Assembly: GCA_022575985.1 (NCBI GenBank)
Contig: JAKSXM010000007.1
Location: 52,234,501 to 52,298,500 of the forward strand
Direction: 5' to 3'
Length of the DNA: 64,000 nucleotides
Source: Anagrus nilaparvatae
Lineage: Eukaryota > Arthropoda > Insecta > Hymenoptera > Mymaridae
How positions within the stretch are numbered: the stretch's first letter is position 1; every line of letters begins with the position of its first letter. Shown here one piece after another: positions 11,913 to 24,297 of this stretch. Under the pieces are notes generated by a model that saw nothing but the letters and a program-made list of their open reading frames with translations, did not search any database and was not told the DNA's origin. The translations under genes were made by a program, and so were the position numbers.

Positions 11913-12014
11913 GTGAGTCCAAATCATCATTTTAATAATTAAATTTTTTAATGTAGTTAATATTTAATTAAAATGTATTTTTCAGATTTTAAGATAATAC
12001 ATATTTTTGCAACT

Positions 12015-15000
12015 ATGGAGGAAGACAATTTTGTAAATTTGTTGCCAGCTATTTGGCTTGTATTTGGGGATACATATTTGAAACATAGTAATGCTCCTAT
12101 TATGGAATTTGATAGAAGAGAGAAATCATTAGTAGACTTACTTAGTTTACATTTAGACAAGGAGATAATTAATCTTTCTACAAACCAGGTAGATAATCAA
12201 ACACTGATAAAATTAAGTTCTGTAGTAAAATTATTAAATCTGTGGTCAGATGACCTACAACTCATTTATAAAATAAGAGATAAGGGTTTAAATAATGATT
12301 TAGAAATTAAGAATTTAGTTAAGAGATTTTTAACTCGCATTGAAGATTTTGAAAATTGTACCATTATGCCAAATGGTCTAATAAAAGCAGAGCGTACACA
12401 ATCTTATGAAACTGTAAATCTTGCTATATTGAAAAAACAAAACGAAAAAATTGATTGGATTCAGGTGGATCCAGGAAGCTTATATCATCAGCATTGTAAT
12501 AACATTGTGGGTGAAAAAAGTAATGCATTTTTACAAATAACAGATATAAATCCAAAAAATATTACTTTTGATTGGTTATACTTATTATTAAGTTTAAAGT
12601 CTGTTAATCCTGGTGATGGTTTTTATTATAAAGATGCTTCCTTGTACGAAATTTTAATATCGCAGCTGAATGGGAAAACTGTTTTTCAATCTGAGCCTGA
12701 TGATGATTTCATAATGGTTTCACATGATACTCCGATTCACACTTATCAAGTTGTGAATCAAGTCTTCCGTTATCTTTTAAGACATTATCTTGGTGAATCT
12801 TACCCTGAAATCTATAATAAGTTAATTACAGATTTTAAAATATTTTTAATAGAAAAAACATTTGCTGCTTTCAAAAATGAATTATTAAATACTGATCAAA
12901 AACAGCAATGTTACTTTTTGCTAATAGAGATGTGTCGATTCATGGCTTTACAAGCCTTACATCAAGGTAATGAAGAACAAAAGATTTATTCTTGTAATCT
13001 TATTGATAATATTAAAAAATCCATTGAGCAACATTCTATTCACCAATGGAAACAAACATGTTTCCATTCTGTGCTTGATAAGCCCCATGTTTTATCTCTT
13101 GCTTATATTTCACCGCATATAAATAATTATGTTTCTTCTTCAAGTGAACATGCATCATTAGATTTAAAAGTTGATCCTGTTTTTGAAAAGCCTTGCATGG
13201 ACGATGATATAATTGATTATTTAAAAAAATTTAAAATAAAGTTTATTGATAAGTTAATTAATAATTTAAATATTAATGAGACTGTTTTACTAAGTAATGC
13301 TATTGAAGTATTTTTTGTTGATTATCTTTCAAAAAAAGAGATTTTAACAAAAACATCAAAATTTTCGTTTTCAACTGATGACGATTATTTAGCACAAACT
13401 TTAATTGAATTAGCAGGAATATTTTATTATTGCCAAAGACGAATAACAGAAGAATTTTTATCAAATTTAAATTACCAACCAAAGTTTTTTGCAAAAAATT
13501 TAATAATACAATTTTTTGTATATGCAGCTATAGCTGCTTTGAATTTTCGAAATGAAAGTATCGGTACTTTATTAGAAATGTATAATTTAGATGTTTCAAT
13601 CAGTGAATATACGTTTGATAAAAGTATATCTCATTTAGTAATCGACGATACTCGATACTTAAAAATTTTATATGATACGCTAGAATTTTTTAAGCCTATA
13701 AAGAATAAAGACAGCCTCTTTTCACATAAAAAATTTGTTGAAAATAAATTTAATTTTGAAATTTTTAATGATTCAGATGAAAAAGATATTGATATAGCAT
13801 TTGCTTACCAATTATTAAAAAAAGATAAAAATGCATATAAACGCTTTATTGATGATTTTCAAAAATTAGAAGATGAAAAATTGAATAAAAAATGGTGTGC
13901 TCTTGCATATTCAAATAACTACTTACCTTTTCTTTATTGTACATTATCAAAAACTGCCTACTTTGCTAAAATATCTTTAATGGGTTTTAAGGTAAGAAAT
14001 GAAAAACTTGATAAAATTGAATGGAGTTCTTATGAAACATGGAATTATAATGTATATAAAAATCCTTATTGGTATAGTAAAGTAAGCTTTCGATTAAATA
14101 ACTCAAATGTTGTAATTGACATACAACAGTCACCAAGTTACTTGCTCAAAAATAGTTTCGACCCTTACCAGCGACTAATTATCCGCAAGGAAAAAATAGC
14201 CAAAGAAGATACTCATTTTTTAGAAAATGAAATAATTTCATCGCAAAGTGAAAAACCGGAAACTATGGATCGTGTACGCTACATGCATCTAGGTTTTCTG
14301 CAAAGTGAGCCATTCTTAAAGTATGAAAGGTTATTTATTGCAATAAAAGATCAACAACTTGATTTTTGTTCTGAAAAAGATAGTATTTTAATAAAACAAA
14401 CTCTTTTTGAAATAAGCATATTAATAAAAGCAAGTGATAAGACTGGAAATTTATTAGAGTGGGCAGTTTATCATAATCCCAAATTGGTTCATGCTTTAGG
14501 ATTATTATGTATAGAAAAAGCAAAAGCAATGCAATATCGATTAACTCAACACAATGCGATTGGTCACATACTTGAAGTTATCTTGGGCTTACTAAGTTTC
14601 TATCCATCAGATTACAAGGCTGATTTTATAGAAGAAATAAAACAAATTTATCATTTATTAAAAAATATTATAACTCATCCACCTTCTCATTTGAGCGATG
14701 AAACTTTATTACATATCAATGCGTATTTAATTATTAATTTAAAAGCCGTGCCTGATTTATTAGAAACTGAAACGCTTAGTTTATTAAAAGCTTTAATAAG
14801 TATCCAAAACTACAATGCAAAAGCTATAATAATAAATAATGATTATTTATTGCGTGTGCGTGAATCAAGTTTTGAATTATGTTCAAAAATTCAGTATTAT
14901 TTAAATGAAAATCCGAAATTACTTAATGATTTAATAAAGACCATGATTCCGCAATGGGATGAAAATAATACATGGAAAAAAAAAGAAGATGGCTTACTAT

Positions 15001-18000
15001 TTATTTGTGGAGATTATTCCATTATTCCTCTTATTGGAGGTATTTATTTTAAAAATAATCCAATTGTAGGATTACCTGCAAATATTACAAATCATTCTAA
15101 ATTTAAAGAATATTTAGGAAAAGTAAAATTTGCAGTAATTCCATCTTCTCGAAAAATAAACACTGAAGATGTACCGTGTTATTTATCTATCGATTATAAA
15201 CCACAAACTCGATTAACTTTAATTGGAAAAGATTTAATTATAGAGGAGGTAATTGAGAATATTTATGAAAGATATTTGAGCCCTAAGGAGTTATTAGGTC
15301 ACAGTAGATATCCTCAGTTACTTTATCAACTGCCTGATAAAAAAGAAATACTAACACATTGGTTATATGAAAATGAAAAAATATTTATTAAAAATAAACA
15401 AAGGCAGATAATTTATCAATGGGATCTAAAAAGTAACAACATTTTTTCTTCACGACATAAGGAACATCTTGTTCCTTGGGAGCAGCTAAAGAATTCATAT
15501 TTTAAAAATTGGCTTAATCGTATTGAGTTATTCGACTATATAGAAATAATGGCCAAGTCAGTATCTGATAAAACAGATATTTTGATTTTATCTTTGCATT
15601 TCCTACGATTATATTTAAATTTTGATTACAAAGATGGCGAATTCTTTTCAAGAGAAATTAATGGTTACATTATTTCTCATTTACAGAATATAAATACCCT
15701 GCATGGGTTTTACAACTATTTAGTTTTGGAAAAGAAAGAAAAAATTTCAGGTTTTAAACGTATGAAAGTTATTATACCACACAGAAATATAAAATTTGCA
15801 GGTTCTTTTTATGTTAAAAATACAGTTGCCAATCTTGATACTGTTAAAAGTTCAATTTATTTTATTTATGATTATGATCCTAAGACAGGTGTACTCAAGG
15901 GACATAATATTTCTGCGCGTTTATACTTAGCATTAATTTATTTTTCTTCAGCATCTTTAGACGACTACGACTTATCTAACTGTAATTCATATCATTTATG
16001 TCGTTTAAATTTAGAAGATTCTTGGAAAGACCAACCTTATAATAAAATTGAATTAGACATAATTGAAAATTTTCTCAATCCTGCAGCAATGCGAGATTTT
16101 CACACCCATCGAGTTGCTTTATATCTTAAAGTACTTTCATTACTGATTGGTAGTTTATCACTAGAATTTTTATTTTTGGATGAAGTTTCTGTTGAGAATA
16201 AATTAAGAAGTAATAAATTGCTTGAAAACTTTTCTAAGCATATATCAAATTTAGTCTCATTATATTTAAAAAATAAATCTACAATTTCTTCAAGAATACT
16301 TCTAAGCATTGACGAAGAAAAAAACATCTTAAAAAATTGCTCATCTTCTTTTTCGGATTATTATAGTCTTCACTTGGAGAATAAATCTAATGTTACCTTA
16401 TCGATGGATGCAAAAAAAATTTATAAAAGTCATTATCAAATGTTATTTGAAAAAGATGATATAATTAAAACTTCTTTTCTTAATATTTACACAAAAAACA
16501 TACATGAATTTAGTTTTGACTATGATTCAAATAATCCATGTTTTTCTTTTGGTTTTCATAAAATACTTATCGATAGATTCCGCTTACAACATTTTATCCC
16601 GTTGTATAAAATTGCAAAATCGTCTGATATAACACTTGAAAAGTACCGTTATTTATTACATCATTTGGTATTTAGAGCAAAGATTAATTATTTAATGCTT
16701 TCAGAAGAAGTAGTAATAATGTTGGCTCGTGTACTCCTTATTGTCGCTGAAAATCCTGCAGAATTTCCAGAACCTCCAGACTGGTTTGGTAATGTTATTA
16801 AATCAGTTAAATTATTTAAAAGAAATATAACTAAAGATGAGGTTATAAATTCATTTCCTACGTTTTATTGGCAAGCTGATAAATATTACAAAACCGTCCG
16901 TGAAGAAGAAATTGCAGAAGAAAAAGCCATAAAGGCTAATAATGAAGAAAATGATAAAATTTGGAATTATTTTAATCGCAAAGATTTAGATAGCAGGGGC
17001 ATACCTTTTTCTTTACCAAAAAATCAAAATTACTTTACTCTTCAGTATGAAGCTTATACTTATAGCTCTACAAATAAGCGAGATTCTGTTAGAGAACTAT
17101 ACTTACAAGCTGCGTGTAATAATGATATGCATGAATTTTTTATTGGAATTTTACAAAAGTGTGAAAATTTAAAACATAATTCGAGTATAGGTTGGACTAT
17201 ATCTCCGTTCATTAACAAATCTATTTCAGTAAATATTACAGCAACTAAGAAAGAAAAATCAGCAGAGTTATCTGAATCAATAAATTTAGAGCAATGGGCT
17301 ATTCCTCAACAGCAATTAGTAGATTTCGAAAAATTTTTTACTACAAAATTACAAGAAGCTCAAAAAGAAGATTTTCCTTTTGAATCAGAATTTTTAGAAT
17401 TAAACAAAGGGTATCAAACACAATTTTTCAAAGATTTAAAAAATAGTTGGATACACTATCATAATGAATCAAAGATTCACTATTCTTTGCTCAACGAGCA
17501 ATCAATAGATATATTAGAAGATGAACTAAAAACTAAATTTAATGAATTTCGTAATAATATTCAACAAGTGTGGAATCAAATAGAATTTGAATTTAAAGAA
17601 AAGCCAAACAACAAATTAGATAATTATTTTGCTCTACGTTGGTATAGTGGCAATGTTTGTCATTATAATAAATCAGATATTCTTAAATTAATATTGGAAC
17701 CACACAAAATAGTAGAATATAATCCGAAATGTCTACTAAATCAAGATCATATTATACAAAATCTTTTACATTATATAAATTATGAAATAAATTCTGATAA
17801 AATCATCAGAGTACTTGAATTTATTGATCAGTATAAGCAAGCTGCAAATGAATCTGAAAAATTTTCTGTTTTGCAATTATTAGTGAAAAGTTTACAGGAA
17901 GAAGTTGATTCAACGTCTTACTGTAATCCACATTGGCTTTTGTTTCAGTTTGAAAATGAATTAATAGTAAGAGATAACCAGAAAGAATTAATACTAAGTA

Positions 18001-21000
18001 TATTAAACCAAAATGAGAAAGCTATGTATCAGCTTAATATGGGGGAAGGTAAATCCTCCGTAATTTTACCACTAGTTAGTTACAATCTGGCTAACAAAGA
18101 ACAGCTACTGCGTGTAATTGTATTACCACCCTTATTGACTACGACAAAAAATTATTTAACCGAAATTTTCGTTGGTTTAATTAAAAAAAAGATTTACACT
18201 CTACCGTTTCATCGTGATACAGATATTTCTATGGAAAATATTTCATCTATTTTAGAAATGTTGGAAACTTGCAAACGTGAAAAAGGTATATTACTTGTTA
18301 CTCCCGAGTATCGACTAAGTATACAATTAAAAGAAAGAGAATTGCTTTTAGAAAATCAGCAACAAAAAAACGCCAACAATATTTTCAATTGGCAAACTTA
18401 TCGACAAAGAACAAAAAAGAATTGTCAAGTTTATGAAGACATGTCGCAAGTAGATATAGAACACTTGTTAGAAAGACAAAATCAGCGTCTCAAATCATGT
18501 TTAAAGACTGATGGCTACTTAGATTGTAATGATTGTATTCTAAAAGTGCCTCCTCGTGGCCTTGGTCGTACCATTTTTGCTAAGTATAAAAATACTATAA
18601 ATGACAAAACTTTCAGAGAATGGAGTTGTTTGAAAGCTGCGTATCGAGAGCTATTATATAACTCGACACTTGCTCATGAAGACAGTTCTTTCAAACTTGC
18701 TGTAATAGATACAATAAATTCATTAAAAGCCATAGATTTATTAGATGAATCTGATGAACTGTTAAAACATGGAACAGAACTGAACTATTCCATAGGTGAT
18801 AAGTTCATTTTTGATGGTGGTGAATTAAGATGGAATATACCTGAATTTTTTATACGTACCATTTTTTGTGATTTAAGTTTAAGAAAAATCATAATTGCAG
18901 GTAAAGCTGATGGTTTCACTGTACTAAATGAGCTCTATAATTTAAAAGGTGGGGTGCCTTATGTACAATTTTTAAATGAATCGTACTACACAAGTTACAT
19001 TAAACCCTTTATTATTGATAAGTTTTTCTCAGAAATTTTACCCAGTTTGAGAAAATTCCAAGTTAGTATAGAAGATGATTTAATAGAAGGAGAGAAAAGT
19101 TCTCTAAAGCAATATATAACAGGGAGTCTTCCTTTGCATACGGAAGAAAAAGTAATTGCTTATTTAACTAATAAAGGAATGCTTAAAAATAAAATATTAA
19201 TTGCTAAAGGATGGTTATCCCATGGAATATTATATCATGTATTAAATGCTAAGTACAGGGTTCAATATGGTTTGAATTTACATGTAAAAGGTCAAAAACC
19301 TAAACGCATTGCCATTCCATATTTGGGCAAGGATACTCCATCGCTTAGATCAGAATTCAGTCACCCCGATGTGATGTTAGGATTTACAATAATTAGTTAT
19401 TTATATGAGGGTTTAGATCAACAGCAAATGAAAGAGACTTTGGTTAAGTTAAAAAATAAGTACAGTGAAAATATAGCAGATACTTACTTGAGAGAATGGA
19501 CTGAATCAAGCAGAGCTTGGATTCAAGCAAATTCAGAGATATTCCCACCATTAGTACTTACTTCTTTTCAGAATATGGACATTGCAGATGAGCAATGTTT
19601 AACGAAAGTACATAATTATTTATCAACTAACCACCTTGCTATATTTTTTTATTTAAACCATTTTGTCATGCTCGAAGAAGCAATGCAATATCGTTATAAA
19701 ATAATGGCAAATGCACATACTTTAGTTGGCTATGAAAGAGCGCTAGGTTTCAGTGGTACGGATGATAGAAAAATAACTTTACCATATCAAATAAGATCTT
19801 TGCGTTCTTCAAATCAGGAGGGTACAAATGGTAAATTACTTTCCATACTCACAGAAGATAGAAATAGTTCTTATCACTCAATACTAGCTGAGGATACAAC
19901 TAACTTATTAAAGCACTTAAGTCAATTTATATCAGAACAATCAAATTGTCATGCTCTAATTGATGCTGGTGCATTAATCACGGGGTGGAGCAATTTTGAA
20001 GTAGCTTCATTTTTAATAAAAAGTTTACCTTGTAAGTATCTGGGTATACTGTACTTTTGTGATAAAGATAATAGTTTAAGAGTATTAACTCGAAATAATT
20101 TGAAAACAATAGCAATAAATGATTGTTATCTAAATAAGCAAAATATTTTTGCTTATTTAGACGATATCCATACACGAGGAACTGATATTAAACTTCCCTT
20201 AAACGCCCATGCAATATTGACAATTGGGCTGGGGATGGAAAAAGATAAGTTAATGCAAGCTGCTATGCGTTTAAGACAACTTGCACAAAAACAATCAGTA
20301 TCGTTATGGGGTACACAAGCTGTTACATTAGCTATCGCGAGAGATTATTCTATTAAAACAACAGAAATTACTAGCCTAGATGTAATTAAATGGACTACAA
20401 AAAATACGATAGATCATATTAATTCGGATTTATTTGCTGTTGGGATTAGAAAAATTCATTTTGAATTTATGAAGCAGGCAGAATCGTGGTTAAAACACTC
20501 CCCAACTGTGTTAAATTGTTTACTTCAGTACTGCCAAGAAAAAGAATTATTTTTTTTAGAAGAATTTTATGCGTATTCACCGCAGCTTGACAACTTAGGA
20601 GATCATTTATATTGGTTAGTTGCTAGACGAATAAAATCTTTTTGGCGAGAGTTAGACTGTGAATTGCAAAATAAAAATTTGAATGATACCGATTTTTATA
20701 AAAAAGTATTCGATCAAGCAAATAGAAATGAATTTAGAAGAAAACTTTTTACTATTTGTGAAGAGCTGGCAATTTTCCTTCAAAATGGTTATATACATTG
20801 TACTTCTTTAGATAACAATGAAGAAAAAGAGGTTGAAGTAGAAATAATTGAAGAACAAAAAATTTTGATTAAAATAGAGAAATGTAATCCTAAATTGGAA
20901 AAAATATGGGATGTTCAACTCATTTTAGAAGATGATTTTATATCGATTGCAGAAAATCATGAAATCATTATGCCTATAAAATATATAAAAGATTTTGTTC

Positions 21001-21794
21001 GTGAGCCAAACCTTAAAAATATTATATGGCATTCTAATGTCTATATGACATTTAATTTTATTGAAAGTATTAAATGTTCTTCAACTACAACATTAGATAA
21101 TTATTTGCGACCTGTTGATGTATTTTTAATTCACCGTAATAAGGATAAAAACAGTAAAATTATTTTATTAACAGGAAAAGAGGCTTCGCTGATTAAAGCC
21201 ACTTGTTACGAAAATTTGGGAAATAATTTAGTTGTGCATATGAAAGATGTAAATGGCTTTACACAAATACCAAAAGAAAATAAAGTAACTAAACAAGAGG
21301 AAAAATTATTAACTATAGTTAAATTATTTGCAGGTGAATCTCATTTTGCCACTTTGAAAGAAGTTTATCGTGTAGCTAAGCGTGTGGGAAGAATTTATCC
21401 TGAATATTTTACTCTACTGAGTGATGTAAAAAAGTTTGACATTGAAATTAACAGCGAAATTTCTGAAAAATTGTTTGGAGTTTTAATTGAAAAAAAATAT
21501 TTAGATTTTGCAGGCGTTTTTACCGAAAAACTACTAAATTTACTGAAAAATATGAATTTAGAAGAATCTTTAGTTGTTGAATTACCTGACGAGTACAAAC
21601 ATTATAGCAAATATTTATCAGAAAAATTACAAAAAACGTATAAAAATCTTATTATTCGCCCAACAAATGCATTAAAAGATGATTTTATAACCTTATGGCA
21701 GTTTATAAGTACCAGAGGAAGATCCAAAGAATATGCAGGATCAGCACTTGAATCTATTCTCAATACTGAGTATCAAATCAAAGCTTTGATATAA
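12015..21794 (+). CDS. Gene 2: DUF3638/DUF3645 giant protein, complete
   Basis: A single uninterrupted frame of 3259 codons. An in-frame ATG at 11973 was rejected because it precedes the TTTTTCAG acceptor ending at 11985, and the other copies align from MEEDNF onward. The N-terminal half has a conserved WIQVDPG motif (about residue 148) and long helical, Leu/Ile-rich stretches with no assigned domain. The C-terminal half has HWLLFQFENELIVRDNQ, Walker A-like GEGKS at 2010-2014, DESDE at 2244, the DUF3645 core GKDTPSLRSEFSHPDVM, GFSGTDDRK, RGTDIKL at 2721 and QAAMRLRQLAQKQ. No signal peptide or clear membrane segment is visible. DUF3638 and DUF3645 are names of known families with unknown function; a SecA-like ATP-driven motor is my reading. 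A 'ubiquitinyl hydrolase' label sometimes given to relatives is not supported by any motif I can see. Confidence 0.95.
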   Translation: MEEDNFVNLLPAIWLVFGDTYLKHSNAPIMEFDRREKSLVDLLSLHLDKEIINLSTNQVDNQTLIKLSSVVKLLNLWSDDLQLIYKIRDKGLNNDLEIKNLVKRFLTRIEDFENCTIMPNGLIKAERTQSYETVNLAILKKQNEKIDWIQVDPGSLYHQHCNNIVGEKSNAFLQITDINPKNITFDWLYLLLSLKSVNPGDGFYYKDASLYEILISQLNGKTVFQSEPDDDFIMVSHDTPIHTYQVVNQVFRYLLRHYLGESYPEIYNKLITDFKIFLIEKTFAAFKNELLNTDQKQQCYFLLIEMCRFMALQALHQGNEEQKIYSCNLIDNIKKSIEQHSIHQWKQTCFHSVLDKPHVLSLAYISPHINNYVSSSSEHASLDLKVDPVFEKPCMDDDIIDYLKKFKIKFIDKLINNLNINETVLLSNAIEVFFVDYLSKKEILTKTSKFSFSTDDDYLAQTLIELAGIFYYCQRRITEEFLSNLNYQPKFFAKNLIIQFFVYAAIAALNFRNESIGTLLEMYNLDVSISEYTFDKSISHLVIDDTRYLKILYDTLEFFKPIKNKDSLFSHKKFVENKFNFEIFNDSDEKDIDIAFAYQLLKKDKNAYKRFIDDFQKLEDEKLNKKWCALAYSNNYLPFLYCTLSKTAYFAKISLMGFKVRNEKLDKIEWSSYETWNYNVYKNPYWYSKVSFRLNNSNVVIDIQQSPSYLLKNSFDPYQRLIIRKEKIAKEDTHFLENEIISSQSEKPETMDRVRYMHLGFLQSEPFLKYERLFIAIKDQQLDFCSEKDSILIKQTLFEISILIKASDKTGNLLEWAVYHNPKLVHALGLLCIEKAKAMQYRLTQHNAIGHILEVILGLLSFYPSDYKADFIEEIKQIYHLLKNIITHPPSHLSDETLLHINAYLIINLKAVPDLLETETLSLLKALISIQNYNAKAIIINNDYLLRVRESSFELCSKIQYYLNENPKLLNDLIKTMIPQWDENNTWKKKEDGLLFICGDYSIIPLIGGIYFKNNPIVGLPANITNHSKFKEYLGKVKFAVIPSSRKINTEDVPCYLSIDYKPQTRLTLIGKDLIIEEVIENIYERYLSPKELLGHSRYPQLLYQLPDKKEILTHWLYENEKIFIKNKQRQIIYQWDLKSNNIFSSRHKEHLVPWEQLKNSYFKNWLNRIELFDYIEIMAKSVSDKTDILILSLHFLRLYLNFDYKDGEFFSREINGYIISHLQNINTLHGFYNYLVLEKKEKISGFKRMKVIIPHRNIKFAGSFYVKNTVANLDTVKSSIYFIYDYDPKTGVLKGHNISARLYLALIYFSSASLDDYDLSNCNSYHLCRLNLEDSWKDQPYNKIELDIIENFLNPAAMRDFHTHRVALYLKVLSLLIGSLSLEFLFLDEVSVENKLRSNKLLENFSKHISNLVSLYLKNKSTISSRILLSIDEEKNILKNCSSSFSDYYSLHLENKSNVTLSMDAKKIYKSHYQMLFEKDDIIKTSFLNIYTKNIHEFSFDYDSNNPCFSFGFHKILIDRFRLQHFIPLYKIAKSSDITLEKYRYLLHHLVFRAKINYLMLSEEVVIMLARVLLIVAENPAEFPEPPDWFGNVIKSVKLFKRNITKDEVINSFPTFYWQADKYYKTVREEEIAEEKAIKANNEENDKIWNYFNRKDLDSRGIPFSLPKNQNYFTLQYEAYTYSSTNKRDSVRELYLQAACNNDMHEFFIGILQKCENLKHNSSIGWTISPFINKSISVNITATKKEKSAELSESINLEQWAIPQQQLVDFEKFFTTKLQEAQKEDFPFESEFLELNKGYQTQFFKDLKNSWIHYHNESKIHYSLLNEQSIDILEDELKTKFNEFRNNIQQVWNQIEFEFKEKPNNKLDNYFALRWYSGNVCHYNKSDILKLILEPHKIVEYNPKCLLNQDHIIQNLLHYINYEINSDKIIRVLEFIDQYKQAANESEKFSVLQLLVKSLQEEVDSTSYCNPHWLLFQFENELIVRDNQKELILSILNQNEKAMYQLNMGEGKSSVILPLVSYNLANKEQLLRVIVLPPLLTTTKNYLTEIFVGLIKKKIYTLPFHRDTDISMENISSILEMLETCKREKGILLVTPEYRLSIQLKERELLLENQQQKNANNIFNWQTYRQRTKKNCQVYEDMSQVDIEHLLERQNQRLKSCLKTDGYLDCNDCILKVPPRGLGRTIFAKYKNTINDKTFREWSCLKAAYRELLYNSTLAHEDSSFKLAVIDTINSLKAIDLLDESDELLKHGTELNYSIGDKFIFDGGELRWNIPEFFIRTIFCDLSLRKIIIAGKADGFTVLNELYNLKGGVPYVQFLNESYYTSYIKPFIIDKFFSEILPSLRKFQVSIEDDLIEGEKSSLKQYITGSLPLHTEEKVIAYLTNKGMLKNKILIAKGWLSHGILYHVLNAKYRVQYGLNLHVKGQKPKRIAIPYLGKDTPSLRSEFSHPDVMLGFTIISYLYEGLDQQQMKETLVKLKNKYSENIADTYLREWTESSRAWIQANSEIFPPLVLTSFQNMDIADEQCLTKVHNYLSTNHLAIFFYLNHFVMLEEAMQYRYKIMANAHTLVGYERALGFSGTDDRKITLPYQIRSLRSSNQEGTNGKLLSILTEDRNSSYHSILAEDTTNLLKHLSQFISEQSNCHALIDAGALITGWSNFEVASFLIKSLPCKYLGILYFCDKDNSLRVLTRNNLKTIAINDCYLNKQNIFAYLDDIHTRGTDIKLPLNAHAILTIGLGMEKDKLMQAAMRLRQLAQKQSVSLWGTQAVTLAIARDYSIKTTEITSLDVIKWTTKNTIDHINSDLFAVGIRKIHFEFMKQAESWLKHSPTVLNCLLQYCQEKELFFLEEFYAYSPQLDNLGDHLYWLVARRIKSFWRELDCELQNKNLNDTDFYKKVFDQANRNEFRRKLFTICEELAIFLQNGYIHCTSLDNNEEKEVEVEIIEEQKILIKIEKCNPKLEKIWDVQLILEDDFISIAENHEIIMPIKYIKDFVREPNLKNIIWHSNVYMTFNFIESIKCSSTTTLDNYLRPVDVFLIHRNKDKNSKIILLTGKEASLIKATCYENLGNNLVVHMKDVNGFTQIPKENKVTKQEEKLLTIVKLFAGESHFATLKEVYRVAKRVGRIYPEYFTLLSDVKKFDIEINSEISEKLFGVLIEKKYLDFAGVFTEKLLNLLKNMNLEESLVVELPDEYKHYSKYLSEKLQKTYKNLIIRPTNALKDDFITLWQFISTRGRSKEYAGSALESILNTEYQIKALI

Positions 21795-24297
21795 GAATAA
21801 TTTACTATTAGATAAATCTTCATATTATCTAATAGCGAGATTTTACTATTAAATATTATTTAATTTCATACAAATAATTAAATTAGCAAAAAAAATTTAT
21901 TTTGTCATATTTTATTTAAAATAAAAGTTTATCCCATTTAGATTATTTAAAGATTTTTTGCATACATTTAATTAAAAAAAAACGAAATTTAATTATGTTA
22001 TAATTGATAGAATTTTTAAAAGTATGATTTTCCATATTATTATATCATAATATTGTGTAAATTAGTTTGTATTAGTGCTGTTATTAAATATTTAATTATA
22101 AGATTTTATAAAAAAGACCAATATTTAAGATTTTTATTTTACTAAAATATTATGAATATTATTGTAGTCGTTATTCTTACTATACCTCGTGTATGCAAAA
22201 AAAAAAATTTTATATTTTAAAATTTATAGGCTTATATAGATGCATTTATAAATTAAGTTAGATTTTGTTATTATAAAAAAATTTATTATCAGAACTACAC
22301 TGTAAACAATTATGTACTACAAAATCACTGTTTTTCTTATAAGAATGATATAAATCATCTTTAGAGAGATATATTGCATATTTTTTTTAAATTTTAATTA
22401 TTTTATATTTGTTTATAAAATTTCAAGCAACTGATCTAACTATGCATAGTATCGAGATGGTATATATAAATAATAAATTATTTAGAATTTAAAAAAAAAT
22501 AATAATATTTGTATAAGGATTAAAAATGTATGTTTTTCATCTTTTTTATATTTAATGTAATAATAATTTGTTTAATTAATTTTAAATGCTTTTTGAAGAA
22601 AAAAAATTTTATAGCTAAATCATGTATATTAAGTATTAGATTTTAAGTTTTTTAATTTGAATGTTTATTTTATAATTTTATGATTATCATAGTAATGCAA
22701 GTAATTTTTTAATAAATAAATTTTAAAATATATCTATATTATTTAAAAATTATAATTTTATTATGTCACATTTATTTTATTTCTTGTATACTATTCTACC
22801 AATTTAAAAAATACTGTCCTTAAATAGGTCCAAATAGCATTATATTATGTTAAATGATTTGATGGTGTTAAATTTGTATTATTTTTCTATGTATTTTTTT
22901 TTAAGTTTAAGCAACCATTGTATGTATTTTATAAAAGAAATTCATATTTGCATGTGATTGTAGTCAGAGATTAGTAAACTAATCTTTATAAAATAAATTA
23001 ATCTCTATTATGGTATATCAAATATAAAAAATTTTGTTATAAGAATTTAAACTTCTTATATATTTTTTTAGAAATTAGTTTTAAAATTTAGTTATAAGGA
23101 TTATAATGTAATTTTATAAAAATCGTTCTTATGAATTTATACTTAATATTATGTAAGAATATGTATAATTTAAAGTTTTATTATTACTATTGTAATAATT
23201 TGATATAAATTTAAATTTTATAATAAGTTTTAAAATTTTAAGTTTTTAATATTAATGGATATTTTATAAATTTTGACTGTAATTAAAGAATAATGTATAA
23301 GTAATTTTTATGAATAAATAACTAGCTTAATACCTAATATTTAAATAATTACATTTTTTATATCAATTGTATTCTTGTATTTTGTACCTTCTTTTTCTAT
23401 CGTAATAAATAATACTGACTTCGAACAAATTATTATAATAGTAAAATTTGTATTCGAAGAAAGTATCTTTGATTATAACCTTTGTACCTATCTTATTTTA
23501 ATTCTAAATTTTTATATTTATTATGCAAAGCTAAAAAATAAAAAAACTTTTTTAATTATGCAAAAATTAAAAAAAGAATTTACCTATAATTTAATTTAAA
23601 AAAGTCCCTATAATTTCAAAATATTTAATAATTACCTATTACAAATATTTTATTTTTAATTTTTAATATAAGTAGTAGTCTAAAGAAACTATTAGAAATA
23701 ATTGTTTATAATTTTGTTAATTTTATCGATATCAAGTAATACCTTTTAATCTTATATGTATATAATCAATAATTGCATTTTCAAAAAATTTTCTTTTTTT
23801 TAAAATAATACCTAGTTTAATGTAATTTAAAGTATTTAAATTTTTAAAAGTTATGATTTATTGTAATATATTTTTATACATCTAATTATGTATTTAAAAT
23901 ATATAGGTACAATTATATTTTTAAAATAGATAATAAATTAAATAATGACAGTTGCTTTTTAATTTAAATTTTTGAATGATAAAGTAAATATATTTTTACT
24001 TATTTATTCACTGTGCAACTTTTTTACAAGTTTTTTACAGGTATACATAGTTATAGTGGATAATTACAATAAAGTACCAAAAAAATAACAGAAATTTACA
24101 AAAAGAATAAATTTAACACTCACATACATAAAGTATATATATATATATTTTATTTTTTAAATTCTTTAAAAATAATGAAAAATTCAAAATTTTTGTAATT
24201 ACGACCTTGCTTGATAATTTAACAATATCTCTGAATATTTTAATTCATATAGTTAGTTAATATTAAATAACATTTAAAAAAAATTATTTAAAGGTTT
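21795..24297. other. Intergenic region after gene 2, no gene seen
   Basis: AT-rich sequence with the 3' UTR of gene 2 and a short TA microsatellite near 24135-24150. The 74-codon open frame at 23375-23599 is Phe/Ile/Lys/Asn-rich, as expected from composition, and has no recognisable similarity. Nothing else was identified. Confidence 0.6.

Noticed and set aside
11973..12014. Upstream in-frame ATG that would extend gene 2 by 14 residues
   Set aside because: It precedes a strong TATTTTTCAG acceptor, the extra residues have no match in the other copies, and the paralogues align from the ATG at 12015.
12015..21794. Deubiquitinase function sometimes attached to DUF3638 proteins
   Set aside because: I could find no Cys/His protease motif in the copies; the visible motifs are nucleotide-binding.
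24135..24150. Short TA microsatellite
   Set aside because: Ordinary simple sequence for DNA of this composition.
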